In this document: piece after piece, positions 38,849 through 51,680 of the stretch
How the letters are laid out: each line of letters starts with the position of its first letter
Numbering within the stretch: the stretch's first letter is position 1
Assembly: GCF_037975245.1 (NCBI RefSeq)
Contig: NC_092566.1
Span: forward strand, 14,376,501-14,440,500
DNA: 64,000 bases
Source: Apostichopus japonicus
Taxonomy: Eukaryota; Echinodermata; Holothuroidea; Aspidochirotida; Stichopodidae
Direction: 5' to 3'
Translations under genes and position numbers: made by a program
Notes under the pieces: generated by a model
What the model was told of the DNA's origin: nothing
Database searches by the model: none
The model's input: only the letters and a program-made list of their open reading frames with translations

Positions 38849-40962
38849 TGCATATATATGTATGCATCTCTTCCTTTTTAACGATTGTGAATAGGAATAT
38901 TGCAGACGTATCGACTTCAAACTTATGAGACTGCCTAAAATATCAATCGATAAGAAATTTACAAAAACAAAATATGGATTTGCATTGCGAAGTAAATATC
39001 GTCTGGTCATATGTATGTATATATGTATTTGTTCATCGAAGTAGATTTCTTTTTCTTTCCTTTTTTTTTGTGTACCGATTTTAATCATGAAATAAATGCA
39101 GATACTCAGTCAAATCCTCTCTGTTTACTTTTATTCTTGTCGTTAACTGGCCATACAAACATGGCCACACAGATACTCGTGATACCCTCTTGTTACAACT
39201 GTCAAGGTGATATACCAGTACCAAATTATTGAACTGCTTCTCGCTCTGTTGGATAACATCATGTGATCATGTACACTATATAGATCGCTCGACAACCTTA
39301 CACCCGACCATGTGTAGTGTCTTTCCCATTTCCAAGGGATTCATGATACTCAATTGACGTAAACCCTTATGATAATACAGTTACAGCCTAGATGGTAGGG
39401 GACTGAGGGTTGAGCTGAAGGTGGGTCTAGTCGTTCGGAATTTTCTTTTGAACAAAATTGATAAAGGTTCTATGGAATTAAATCCGCTACACTTAAATGC
39501 ACACGTTAGTTGTGATTATTTACATTCAATTTGTAAATCCCAAATTTGTCTAAAATGGAGAAAGTTGGTCTTGCCTCCAAAAAATTACAGAACATATTTA
39601 TACATTGGTATTTTTACTTGTCATATACGATTCAGGTGGACCTGCACCGAGGAGCTGACGTCATCGTCAATTGAGCCTTAAAGGAGCCTTCTAAATATAT
39701 AACATAGTTTACAGCTGAATATCCTGAAGGACCGAATAGCTATATATGATTGAAATGTAATAAGTTTTCCCTTACTCCTTGAGATTTGACATATCAGGAA
39801 TGAAGTTACGCCTTGTGTCATCCTTTTGTTTTAATGACATAGTCTACTTGGGTATATGTTTGATACTCAGATATGATAGCTATTGACTAAAATTCATTCA
39901 GTCTCTAAATGAAACTTCATGGAAGAGCATTTTGGATTGTTTCTAGTTATCATCATCAAAATAATGATCACTATTTTGTATTGTTTGTACTAGACATATT
40001 AACCTCTGAAAGACTCAAGTACCCTGAAGCAATGGTTTAGGAGCAGTTAATCACTTAAAATAGCACATTTTTTAGTGAAAAGTACAAAAATTATTTTGAC
40101 ACTTTTAAGTTGACCTAACTCCACAAGACAATGTTTTTGTAGCCTAATTTTTTATATTCATGTTCTATGGGATAGACTCTATATATATCTGTAAAAGAAA
40201 GGTAGTAGGATGTTTAATTGCTGATAAATGAGACCTCAAAAGTCAAGAAAATGCCAATATGCCACGGTGGCGACAAATTGCGGAATTTCAAAGTGTGATA
40301 AATCGGCCAATTGTGAAGCAATGCAACTGAAATTTTCAGAATATGCTTATTGCATGGTGTTCCAATTATACAATAAATTGGGTATTTTTTAAAGATGTCG
40401 AACTACAACATACTCTAAAATTTGATGATTTGATATGGAATGACCCAAAAGTCAAATGGTCCCTAATGATAGATTATAAATTTGGTCTTAACATCATACT
40501 AACACATTATCCGAGTTTCAAAAGGGAGATGTGATATCCCCTCAATCCCTCATACCCCCTCAATCCACTCCTGCCCGTTGAAAACTTTTCTTCCAATACC
40601 GTTAAGATACTTTAGTGAACTTGGAAAGTTAAAACTTTAAGTCAACGGTTGTGGTGCGACACTTATGTTTTTTATATTTGTTTCGTTTATATTAGATAAG
40701 TGAAACACACAGTTAAACATAAACAATGGCCGTCCTGGCTTTCAATAATACAATTTGTGAGACTGAGTTATAAGTAGTAGGGTATATCATTCTATACGAA
40801 CCATTAGTAGGCTACATCAGACAGACATATTTGGTTCTGAATGGCGACTACCTTCTGCTTCATGGCTCTAATGAGCTACCGTAATATATTTACATGACCA
40901 CTATGTCGAGAGTAAGTAAGTCGAATAACAGATAACTTCATGTATGTTGATCAAGCAAAGTC

Positions 40963-41195
40963 GTGCATATGGAACACTACGTCATTGGAAGCATAGCAAA
41001 CATGGGACGGTATTTTCGAATGAGAGGTATGAGATTTTATCTGACAGTATCTCTTATTTCGGTTGTAGCCATCGGTTGGTTGTCCGTCAAACTTTACGTA
41101 CGACCTCGTGTAAGTAGAATTTATTCTGACGATATACACATCCTGAACTTCATAGAAGAAAGCAACTTTCAACGCCAACATGTAGGCGAGGAAAG
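40963..41195 (+). CDS. Gene C exon 1: start and transmembrane anchor
   Basis: There are two in-frame ATGs, at 40963 and 41002. The second ([10 protein letters not shown]) aligns with the [10 protein letters not shown] start of gene A and gives a more usual short cytoplasmic tail. The donor is GAAAG|GTAAGA. The same exon occurs inverted at 22234-22466. Confidence 0.78.
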
Positions 41196-42950
41196 GTAAG
41201 AAAGAATCATAACGATGCAGTAGTTATTTCTGTTTTCTTTTCTTTTTCCTTATTCTTTGGCTTTCTGCTTATATATATATTTCCAAAGGGTCCCAAGGGA
41301 ATTTGAAAAGAAATTGGCATGAAGGTTTCTTTTTTCTTTCTATAGTGAAGGTTGAAACGTACAGAAATGAAATAAAACAGAAAGATTAATTATATTGGTG
41401 TTCGTAAAAAAGAAGCAAACAAGAACATCTTTTCGTTTTCCATTACTGGTTGAAAGCCGTATCTATCGCACTTATTACTCTAGTGTCGGAAAATAGTTTA
41501 GCCCTGATTTAGTTTGATTATAAACACGGCTACTTGATAGAAGAGCACGGCCTTTGTTACCATCAGTAACAAATCACTTTTAAAGGACACAACTGTAATT
41601 GTCAGGTGTCGTTGGCTCATTAATGCATATTCATCAACTGACAAGTTAGACAATATGAAAGCAGTGGCGTGCGCAGGATCTGAAAGCCTTGTCGAGGGGG
41701 AGGGGGATTCTAACTTTCCCCTACTGAGGTAGGTAACAGCATGAACCTTTAGGGTCCTATATAAGTGGCCAAATGCAGATCAAGGATTTTAACAGGAGGG
41801 CTTAAGCCCTGTCGGGATGGTAAAATTGTGGCATTTTGAAGCAAATGTAGACTATTAATTAAATTTATAATACGTTTTTATACTCGTTTTTGCTAATAAA
41901 TACACTAGAAGCTTTGTGTGAGGTTGAAGAAGAGGGTGTGCACAAGACTGAATGTTTTCCGGGCCGAAAAGGGCGACGGGGGTGGGGACCATGGTTCTAG
42001 ATGCCCAACGCAGCTCCTCTTGCTTCCATCTCCACCCTCTCCCTTTGCACACGCTAATGTGTGAAGATAGTTGGTACTTACCACAGTAAACATTTTCAGA
42101 TATCAAAAGAAAGGATCTTGCAACAATGATCTTCACAATCTATTATTTACATTACATTAACTTACATTAATGTTGATAACAAACACTGTCGTTGCATCCC
42201 TGTTTGTACGTGATAATGACACATACTTCGTACGCAATTTACCTACAACATGTAACATATAATTATTTCTGTCAGAATTAAATGAACTAAATCTCAAAAT
42301 GCTTTGTGCTTTATTTGTCTTTTCTCGCCCTCTGATGTCATATCATGATCAGGGCAATTATATGATATTTGACAATCTTTTTTCAAACAATGTGTAAAGG
42401 GAACTTATTGGTCCAATCCTAAGATCAGGAAGATATTTGGCATGTTTTATGTAATAAATATGTTTATTTTAACATCGTTCCAAGGTATATTTCATCACGT
42501 TCTTCCAGCAAACACAACAACAGGAAAAACTGATCACTGTTTGGCTTATATATTAAGATGTGTTAGAGATTTCTCAAAAGTGCAGTTGACCTTTTTTTAT
42601 GGGTGAAAAGTTAAACGGCACAGTATTTATTAGCAAAACTTTACCTTTAAACCTAATTACAGACCTAGTTTATAGTCTAAACATGCTCCAGAATGCACCA
42701 TCATTGACGTGTTGATTTTCATTTTTGTTCTAGCGACCAACCTATGCTACAACGATCCCTAATCCGGGCTCTCTCCTCTAGTAAAAAAATGTTACATTTG
42801 CCTATGGTCTTAGTCATAAGGGTTCATGCTCGTACCTAAATTAGTCAGGTGAAACTTTGAACCCTCTCAACACCACAACTTAGTTGCCTTGAAGTTAATA
42901 AGTGAGCCTAACCACAGATTTTCCTGAGTGTATAATATATAAATGTATAA

Positions 42951-42991
<41 letters not shown>

Positions 42992-43105
42992 GAAATATGG
43001 AGTAATTTATTTAGAAAATACTCCTTATTTGTCAATTATGAGTCATATCTTATTTCCCTGGTATTTTCTATTAATATTTTCTTTTGGAGTAAACGTGGAT
43101 TTTCG

Positions 43106-43147
<42 letters not shown>

Positions 43148-43175
43148 CATATATATATATATATATAAATATATT

Positions 43176-43206
<31 letters not shown>

Positions 43207-43872
43207 ATATATATATACATATATATGCTTGTGTGTGTGTTTTTAAATTTATGTTTTTATTGAAGCAATATCTACAGAAGACTCGCGGTCTCGAGTGACC
43301 TGAACGAAAGTCTGTTGCTCTACGGAAAGCTTTTGCAACTTGAACACTCTTTCAACGCAACAAATGTGGAATCATTCAGGTCAGTTAAACATAACTTATA
43401 TATAGAAATAATACGTCAAGTAAGGGGAATTATACCGTATAATAACGTCACCAAAGGCGAAGAAAATGGCGATCAGGCTGGAAGTTGTCTCACTGTTCTG
43501 GATTTTCCAACTCTCTACGATTTCAATAATATATTTATTCATTTGCCTTTGACGTTTACCTCCATTTCATTAACAAAGTCTGCTCAAAGTATCTCTTACT
43601 GGATCCGGTTTTAGGAATCACAAATGATTTCGAGTTGATTAGCATCATATTTGATCTCTAGAATAAGGCAAATATGGCACCAAAACTTAACTAGTATTGT
43701 TCGATACAGGTGACGGGCGCCTGCGGTGGAGTTGTGGCCTTCTTTGTCGGTTTCGGGTCTCTGGACGTACGGTCAGCGTCCATAGCCTAGTGGTTAGGGT
43801 GTCCGCATATAGGGCGGGGGAGGGGCCGGTTCGAATCCCGGTGAAGGCTCGAAGGTTCGAATCCCGGTGAAG

Positions 43873-43912
<40 letters not shown>

Positions 43913-46900
43913 ACACATATATATATATATATATATCTTTTCAAGTATATTCTGTAAGAAATTGCTTAAGTTTGAAGGACTGGGTTTTGTTCAACAAGTA
44001 CAGCACTCAGTATCAGTAGGAAGTTTGTTCATCCGCCATTGCAATATGTGGTCAACCATGTGGTTTAACCATGCACTCTATAAGACGGGAGTTAAGCAGT
44101 TTCACAAAAGGGGCTAAATATTAAGAAGAGATGGTCACACTTGAATTGAAGAATATTGAACGCAATCATAGAACTGATGCATATTGATATTACCAAATAT
44201 AATAATATGTTGGTTTGGTCATATTTTAACAAATAGTTAAACACATTGGCAACCGTTGGCCTCTTTGTTCTAATTTTTTCTATATGTGAAACTTTAAAAA
44301 TGACAAACTTTTTTTTGTAACAAATCTGTTACCAACAGATTTTAAAAAGCTTCATGTAACATTTTCAAACCAATACAAAAATGGAAATTCATGCTTTTAT
44401 GTGTCTTCATGTTACTAACAATTAAGTTAGTTTGAACAGCCGTGTCAAGAAGTGTTCAATGTAATTCCTACATCAAGAAACACTACTATGTTACACAATT
44501 AGGCAAACATGTTATTACTGACACCGTGACACGTTTGTAAGAACTGACAAATAACAACCTCATTTCACCTACAATATTCAAGCTGTTGTCTGACATAATG
44601 TAATGCTACGCATTATCAATTAGCTTCTATTCTATAAGCTATAGAAAGAAACTGATGCAAATTACTGTTCATGTGCTTGTGTTTATGCTGGTAACTTTTT
44701 CATTAAAAATATGTTGCTATTTTAAGAAAAGGATCCATGATCACTGATAACTCTGGTTTCTCTTTCTCTATCTATCCGCCTCTCTCTCCATCCACCTCCC
44801 TGGCTTCACCTCCCTCTCTTTCTATTCCATTGTTTTGTTTCGGTTTCGTGGGGGAGGAGGATCTAACATATATGCGTTCAAAGTTGAAAAGATAGATTAG
44901 TGCGAAAGTTCAATTTTGATAGATGTACTTCCTTGTTTTCACAAGATGTGTTTATTTTGTATGATATTTCCAAAATATATTCGGATCCATCTTCAATAAC
45001 GAAAGAAGGAAATATTGAGAAGGCAAGACCTTGGCTTCATTGTTAACTTGTTTCACTCAAAGATGTATATTAATGTTTGGTATTTCAAACCGCTTAAAAT
45101 TAAGCTTCATGTGAAGAAGCCTCGGCATTATCCGACTCACCTCTTAAACAGAGAAAATCATTTGCGTAGGATCAAGGAAATCCATTACTATTGTATGGAT
45201 TGGTTTGTTGATAATCATTGCAATAACAAGTTACCAAATGTTATTTCAGCCGTTGTGAGCCATTATAGTGCTTCTAATTACTCCATCATAACTCGCTATA
45301 GGAATTTATTTAAAGTAGCGTATCATCACAATCAGCACGGCAAATTGCTTCTTAACAAAAACATTTACAATCTATGACAGTCTCTGTCTCAATCTGTTAA
45401 ATCTGCTAATTTTCTGTCGTGTCCATGTAAAATCAAGGATGATCTTATCAACAAGTACATGTAAGCATGTTGACTTTAAACTTTGTTCTTTAAACACCAC
45501 ACTCTAATTTTCTTTCCCCTCTCAACTAAATTTAAGTGCTTCTTTGTTGTTTTATTTCTACTTGGTCACCAGCTGAGATGTTTTGCTATAGTCCTTAATA
45601 TGTTGATCTTATGTGTAATGTTTGTTTTTTTGGACAAACATATGAGAAATAAATTTGAAATTGAAAAATTGAAATAATGCGTCGTGACATAGTCATATAA
45701 CTGCGCATGAGGAGACTGGACTCGAACTGGCATGCGTCAAGAAACTCAGATACACTTTCAGTGTTACAAAATTGATTACAATTCTAATCATCAATGAAAA
45801 ATATAAATAATTTGAAAGACACATTGATAATTTTTGACGAGATAAAGTCACACGTTAACTTAAGTCACTCAAAAGGACAATATACTTTCAAACCTATACA
45901 TTCTTCTCCATAACATATATGCTAAGAATATGCTCAGATATTCATTTGCATAGGTGATTGTTGTACGTCACTAAAATTTCTAAATGAAATATTTTAGAAA
46001 ATGTTGAGATTATTTTTCCGTTTTGAGATCCAGCTATTGTAAGGTATAATTCCCTGAACACTTGGTCTTTCATATAACTGTACACGAAGATATGTGCTAG
46101 TCCAATATAATGGACAAGAACTCAACCGTGCCAAGAACTTTCTCGGACTTCGACCAGCAGGACTCTAACGTTATAATTTGAAAGACATTGATCATTTTTT
46201 ACGAGATAAAGTCACACATTAACTTAAGCAACCAAAAAGTAAAATACATTTTCAAAACTATACATTCTCCTCCATAACATATATGCTAATACTCTCAGAT
46301 ATCCATTTGCATATAGGTGATTGTTGTTTGTCACTAATTTATCTATATGAAAATATTTTAGAAACTTTTTCATATTATTTTTCCGCTTTGAGATCGGGCT
46401 ATTGTAAGGTATAATTCCCTGAACACTTGGTCTTTAGCATAACTGTAAACGAAGGGACTTTCTAGTTCAATATAATGGACACAAACTCAACCGTGCCAAG
46501 AACTTGTACTTCGACCAACGGGACTCTTACGTGTCACTACTTTGTAGTATGTAATGTAATGTACGTTGTAGATTATAATATACATTGCACGGTCCAAACG
46601 TCAGCTGTGAACATACATATAGCTATAGGGCGTTTCTGGTCCAGCCCTTTTCTCTGGAATGGTAAACAAATCCGTATGAAATATTTCACATGCAGTTTTG
46701 GGAAGTTAAAAAGTTAATCGATTGCATAAGGTACGGCATAATTACTGTTCGTCCAGGGGGCCAAGCGAATCGAGTTAATGCTATCACCGGGAGAAACCAT
46801 TTGCTGAGGGCCAGGGCTTTTTCTACCATAGAACCGTTTTGAATGAGCCTCAGGATAGTGTAATTAATCTAGTGTTATTCCTAGTCAATTACTTACCTCT

Positions 46901-49123
46901 TCCACCTTAAAAATAACCATATGCCTGCTGTACAAGAAGTTCTGTTCTAATATAGTAAATGTATTTTCTTAGCATAACCACAGAAGCACAATGAGATTCG
47001 ATTCCATGCACATGTTGATTGTATAAAACCTGTCTTTTTTTTAACGTAATTTGATATGTGCACCGTTTATGGTTATAGGCCTGTTGGGGCACGTGAGGTC
47101 TCCCACTCTCAACTTCCTTTCGTTGCGCCGCTTTGAGTCGTACAATAGTGACATAATAAAGTCACATGCCTGTGAAAGGAAGCATTTTATTGTTTTACAG
47201 TTTCTCATGTTTCGGTTTGAGATCTAATTCAACTATTTTTTATGATTATCTTTAACAGAACCGAAATCTACAAGGAGTTGGGCACAAATGTAACCAAATT
47301 ATTGTATGTGACCAAAGAAAATTCTCCAAAAGGTCGTAAATTGAGATATTACGTATCTACGAATGGATCATTTGATACATCGTCAGTGTACGATAAACTA
47401 CCAAAGGTAAGAGAAATAGACTGAGAGAAAAGACCTGGGAAAATATGATCAACCCCTTCTCTAACCAACGTTTGATACCATAAATAATAACCATATACCC
47501 ATACATCATCAACAGGTAGTTAGTAGTCGCAAATTGTGGTATTAATGATTTCTGCAACAGGATATTAAACACGGGAGCTGCTATGACCTGGAAATTGTTC
47601 ACAATTTAAGAGGTGTGGTAGTATGCTAGACCATATATCAAATATTTCTTGACCAATAGTGATCCTTAGAATATCAATCTATAGATAAGCAATGTCTCTA
47701 ACTGATGACTTCATCGCCTGATAAATATTTCTTCTTCTGCAGTACCCTTAAGTCGGGCCTGGGTACAAAGGATCGACAGACCATAAAATATATCCTCTAA
47801 ATTTAACAGTGCAGGGTAGTAGGCCTATAACGTACAATATTTTGTAGATATTGGTAGATGTGGGTTCTGGCCACTTTCAGAATTGAAGCACAATTAAGCT
47901 TCTGTACTTGCAATGTACTAGCTATGATGAAGAAGTAACACACTAGTCTGTTCGTTTGACTATCAACTTTCTTGTAAATATAAGTGTCATATTATCTACC
48001 CTTGTAATATATCTTTAATTATGTGCTTGGAAAGTAACTTATATGTAAATTATTGCTTGACTTCTGTTGTTCTCGATCCGGGTACTCGAGTCGTTTGTAG
48101 GAAACTTCGAAGAGGTTTTGTGTTTAAACATGGTCAGTGTATACGAAACTACCAAAGGTAACAGAAATATTTAAGGGGTAGTCTAAGTATATATCAAAAT
48201 ATCGACAATCGGTTAAAACGAAGATCATGCATAGAGTATGCTGCACTTAGGCAACATTGATTAAAATTTGTGAAGAGTTTTTGCCATCCAGAAGAAATCA
48301 ATACAGCTGGATGTAATTTTCAGGACGGTGTACTCATGTGTCCTGCAACGCAATCAATGCGGTTAAATGCGCAAAAGTCAACATTTCAACGTACAGAGTG
48401 AAAACATCACCTTCTTAGACCCATATTTGAGGTAAAATAGCAATTAGCAAATTTAGCTCTTGGATGTTAAGGTTCATTGAAATCCATTGTATATGTTCGT
48501 GTGCCTTTCAAAGATGCTTATACGATCTTTTTCAGATCTGATTTTCAGATAACATTAATTGACAGAAGTAAAGAACTCTTAAGCAAGACTTTTGACAGTT
48601 TTCTTGTCACCAAAGTAATGACTCAAGTATAGTTTGGAGCACTTTGAAATCGATTTAAATACAGGTCGTTATATAAATACGGCTTGTACGGGTTCGAAAC
48701 CAGAACTTGTCATATGCCCGTTGAGATAAACAAAATGAATAAATAACAACTGCATATTATATATATACAATGTCATGTGATGCATTTTAATTTGACGTTT
48801 AATTAAACACCTTCATCGATCTTCAATTTAGGTAGGCCATCTTAACTGCAAAAAATATTTATCACCTAATTCTTGTTCCAAACACCTTCCCATTTTTGCA
48901 TAATTAGATCACCTTAGAAAGCTTTCATATATTCTTACTTCAGTAAGTCAATATTTTATACTGGTTTTGTTTATTGCTTCCATATCTGTATTCATATTAT
49001 CTTTTTTCATGTTTAGAACTCTACATTTGATAGACTAAACCGGTGTCACGTGATAGGAAACAGTGGTTCTCTCCTACATTCTAATTGTGGCAAACAAATC
49101 GATGATGCTGATTTCGTATACAG
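40963..49123 (+). CDS. ST8SIA-like: Gene C: second ST8SIA-like paralogue, exons 1-4 only
   Basis: Exons at 40963 (or 41002)-41195, 43278-43379, 47259-47406 and 49017-49123 join in consistent phases (2, 2, 0, 2) with GT/AG sites and no stops. The product has a membrane anchor ([20 protein letters not shown]), a stem with [15 protein letters not shown], and the first half of sialylmotif L ([18 protein letters not shown]). The exon 5-7 equivalents (RCN.AP, motifs S, III, VS) were not found in 49124-64000. Either the gene continues past the window through a very long intron, or it is truncated. Exons 3 and 4 have the same lengths as in gene A, and exon 2 is 12 nt shorter. Confidence 0.72.
43109..43227. 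repeat. Imperfect (TA)n tract before gene C exon 2
   Basis: AT dinucleotides with scattered TTAC and AAAT interruptions. It ends about 50 bases before the exon 2 acceptor. A further short run is at 42958-42986. Confidence 0.95.
43278..43379 (+). CDS. Gene C exon 2: stem region
   Basis: Acceptor TCTACAG| and donor TTCAG|GTCAGT, 102 nt. Encodes [20 protein letters not shown] and ends [13 protein letters not shown]. The inverted copy is at 21065-21166. Confidence 0.75.
43779..43873 (+). repeat. tRNA-derived SINE-like fragment in gene C intron 2
   Basis: TAGCCTAGTGGTTAGGGTGT resembles an A box and GGTTCGAATCC (43828-43838) is a B box. GGTTCGAATCCCGGTGAAG is then repeated at 43854. It is followed by a (TA)n tract. 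It is not a credible functional tRNA. Confidence 0.65.
43874..43936. repeat. (TA)n after the SINE-like fragment
   Basis: Two TA runs separated by AAACACACA directly after the tRNA-like sequence, a common SINE-tail or microsatellite association. Confidence 0.93.
45015..45377 (+). CDS. Unrecognised 120-residue ORF near a LINE-like 3' tail
   Basis: The frame starts [20 protein letters not shown] and is rich in basic and aromatic residues. I do not recognise a domain. About 300 bases downstream, 45648-45672 reads AATAAATTTGAAATTGAAA, like the short-repeat tails of some non-LTR retrotransposons. It may be the 3' end of such an element, or simply a chance frame. Confidence 0.25.
   Translation: MRRQDLGFIVNLFHSKMYINVWYFKPLKIKLHVKKPRHYPTHLLNRENHLRRIKEIHYYCMDWFVDNHCNNKLPNVISAVVSHYSASNYSIITRYRNLFKVAYHHNQHGKLLLNKNIYNL
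45810..46530. repeat. Tandem duplication, ~360 bp unit x2
   Basis: TTTGAAAGACA ... GAGATAAAGTCACAC ... CCTGAACACTTGGTCTTT ... CTCAACCGTGCCAAGAACTT occurs once at about 45811-46170 and again at about 46178-46530, with many small differences. No gene is recognised in it. Confidence 0.88.
47259..47406 (+). CDS. Gene C exon 3
   Basis: Acceptor TTTAACAG| and donor CCAAAG|GTAAGA, 148 nt as in gene A. Encodes [20 protein letters not shown] and ends VYDKLPK. A partial echo, 'gtatacgaaactaccaaaggtaacagaaat', lies near 48138-48167 without the rest of the exon. Confidence 0.8.
49017..49123 (+). CDS. Gene C exon 4: sialylmotif L, first half
   Basis: Acceptor GTTTAG| and donor ACAG|GTAAGG, 107 nt. Encodes [17 protein letters not shown] and then [18 protein letters not shown]. 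It is clearly a diverged paralogue of gene A exon 4. No following exon was recognised. Confidence 0.85.
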
Positions 49124-49968
49124 GTAAGGTAGTTGGTATATATATGTATAAGCTAATTGTCAGTAGTACTCAAATGTGGTGACTATTCTGTGACATTTTA
49201 GCTATTATTCACCTTGCTGACATCGGCGCTTTGGCTCAGCTGATCTAAAGATGCATAAATGTTATTTCCAATAGGTGTCGTTCATTCATTGAGATAAGTA
49301 AAGCTTAGACAGATACCCACTTAAATATTTATTATTATGTTAGATAATATTATAATGCCGTAGGAAGTGCACGGACAAACATGTCAGTAACACCATACCC
49401 CTGGCAGAAAAACACTTTATTGAGTTATCATGGTAAATACAGAGTATCATCTCCTTTAGAATAGCAAAAGAAAAAAATCAGTATTGTGTGACATACATAT
49501 CAGTATGTTACAATTTAATAGCATTATGTCGATTTAAAACATAAATATGATATGCCGTTCCGTATATGTATGTTAGAACTAAAATCAATTTGCCTAACTC
49601 GATATTAATTATGCGTTTTATCACAGGATAATGCACGAACGGCAGTTTGACTCAAGCAATGCGCGAGGGGCGAGTTCATCCAACTATAGGGCTATACCCC
49701 GTTCATTCATACAAAGCACTAAATAAACATTAATTTTCACATCAGAATATTACAATTTCATAACAAACTTTAAATAAAACATAGCCAACGTTTGTCTCGA
49801 AAAGGTACCCCGTTGATCTTTACTTTTCTTTTAGTTAAAGAAATATAACATAAAAAAGAATAACAGTTCGTTGTTCTGACGCAAAGGCGTTCTGCACCTG
49901 CGTCCAGTGGGCCTAGCCACACGAACCGACGTGTTCAGCGGTAAAGCGAACTGACCTAACAGTCATTG

Positions 49969-50012
49969 TACAGTGTACTACGAATGCGTACTAATTGGTA
50001 TAGTACACTGTA
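49969..50012. repeat. Perfect 12 bp inverted repeat (hairpin)
   Basis: TACAGTGTACTA (49969-49980) and TAGTACACTGTA (50001-50012) form a 12 bp stem with a 20 nt loop. No associated gene or promoter is evident. Confidence 0.8.
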
Positions 50013-50699
50013 TACTGTGCTAAGCTATATAGTTACGCTCGTAAACACATGTGAACAATTCCATCAAGAAAATTCTTAAACAAACAGTTGAATTTTGCAG
50101 TACAATTACTTTAACATTTGATCAGATGGAAAGAGGTGTACACCAGGACATGGAACATTTCCTTTGATTGGAAAAATACGTCTACTGTTCCTTGAAACTT
50201 GCATTTCTTAATACATCTTCCTGCCGTATTCCCGATGAGTGACGTCATGTCTAATCCTATCAGTTAGACGTTACGTAAGTATTAGTATCGACGGTGTTCT
50301 GACATTTGGCTAGCCAACTGTTGTGTGCAGCTGCCTTTCGTCCTTTGGATCGCTGCTCTTAGGACATTTGAACATTGCTTCTTTTGTTTATCCGAATCCT
50401 CCAATAACTTTCGATATGATACTTACGTTAGACCAATTTGGTGTGAAAATACAATATTCTGAAACTTTCAGAGAACAAGACTTTAATTTTTGACAGATAT
50501 AATAGTTAAAACTTTAAGATTTTTTTCCAGATCAAAATGGAAAATTCTGCACTTATTTTCCATTTTAATTACTAGTCTAAATTTTAAGGTAAAGATAGCC
50601 AACATTTGGAAATGTTAGTATTTTTTATCGATACGTTCAAGAAAAAAAAAAAAACAATAAATGTTAACGATTTGAAATTTCGACAAGATAGTCGACACT

Positions 50700-51680
50700 T
50701 TAAGAGGAAAAAAAATTGAAAGCGCAAAATAATAAGACGAAACGTCGACTTTAAGTAGGGTGAGCAAGTAAAGTAGGGAGACTGTGCTTAAATTTTCCTG
50801 AGGACGCCCGGGACACCTCATTTCAGAAATGGCCTAACAAGTCTGTACACATCTTCCAACGATTAAATGAGCGCGTTTTATGATGACGCTGCTTAAGTAC
50901 ATCCTTTCCATATACTTACGGGATACGAACTGAATATTTAGGAAACTTGAGGATGGATCAGTGTTTTAGGGGTTAGGTTTGATAGTAAACGTTCGGGAAT
51001 CGTTAACGTTACGGGATACTAAGGAAACTTGAAGTCGTGGTTAAATTGATTACATATGTGATTACATATGTGGTTACATTGATACAGTGGTTACATTGAT
51101 TACATATAGTACTTCAATATTACGGACTGGTTTCATATTTTATTTTTTTTTTATTTAATAAGGAAACGTTCGGGAATTGTTAGTCAGTAGGATGGATCAG
51201 TGCTTTAGGGGTTAGGTTTGATAGGTTTTTATGAAGACCGATTCCCTTTGTTTGTATGATAATATAACTTCCATTGTATGCGTAACCGCCTAAAGTAGTG
51301 TTATCCTCCCATTATACCCGAAATAACTGCTCAGACTCCGATCGATATCGAGCGGACCTCACTTTATTTACCTACCACGAAGTAACATAACCCAAAATAA
51401 ATCAAATGGAACTAGTGAAATAGAAAAAGGAATATTATTCTGGCTGAATATTAGTAAAGAAATGGTTGGGCGAAATGACCATGCTGGTAAGGCGAAATGA
51501 CCATGCTGGTTGGGCGAAATGACCATGCTGGTTGGGCGAAATGACCATGCTGGTTGGGCGAAATGACCAGGCTGGTTAGGCGAAACTGACTGATTTACTT
51601 AATCAAGGCAGCAAAGTGCAAAATAACAAGATGAAACATCGGCTTTAAATAAAGATGAGCAAGTAAAGTGGAAACCGAGA
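50700..51680. repeat. Dispersed direct repeats around 50.7-51.7 kb
   Basis: A ~70 bp block (GCGCAAAATAATAAGACGAA ... GAGCAAGTAAAG) at about 50718-50780 recurs at about 51617-51675. Between them GATGGATCAGTG and TTTAGGGGTTAGGTTTGATAG occur at about 50953 and 51190. The 0.9 kb spacing could be remnants of a nested insertion. No ORF is recognised. Confidence 0.6.
51463..51595 (+). repeat. 22 bp minisatellite, about six units
   Basis: The unit GGGCGAAATGACCATGCTGG plus TT is repeated head to tail, with the last unit degenerate (GACCAGGCTGGTTAGGCG). Confidence 0.92.

Noticed and set aside
43779..43850. Functional tRNA gene
   Set aside because: A and B boxes are present, but the arms do not pair well and the 3' part is duplicated; a SINE-like origin is more likely.
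51463..51595. CRISPR-like array
   Set aside because: Units are contiguous 22 bp head-to-tail repeats without spacers, in animal DNA.
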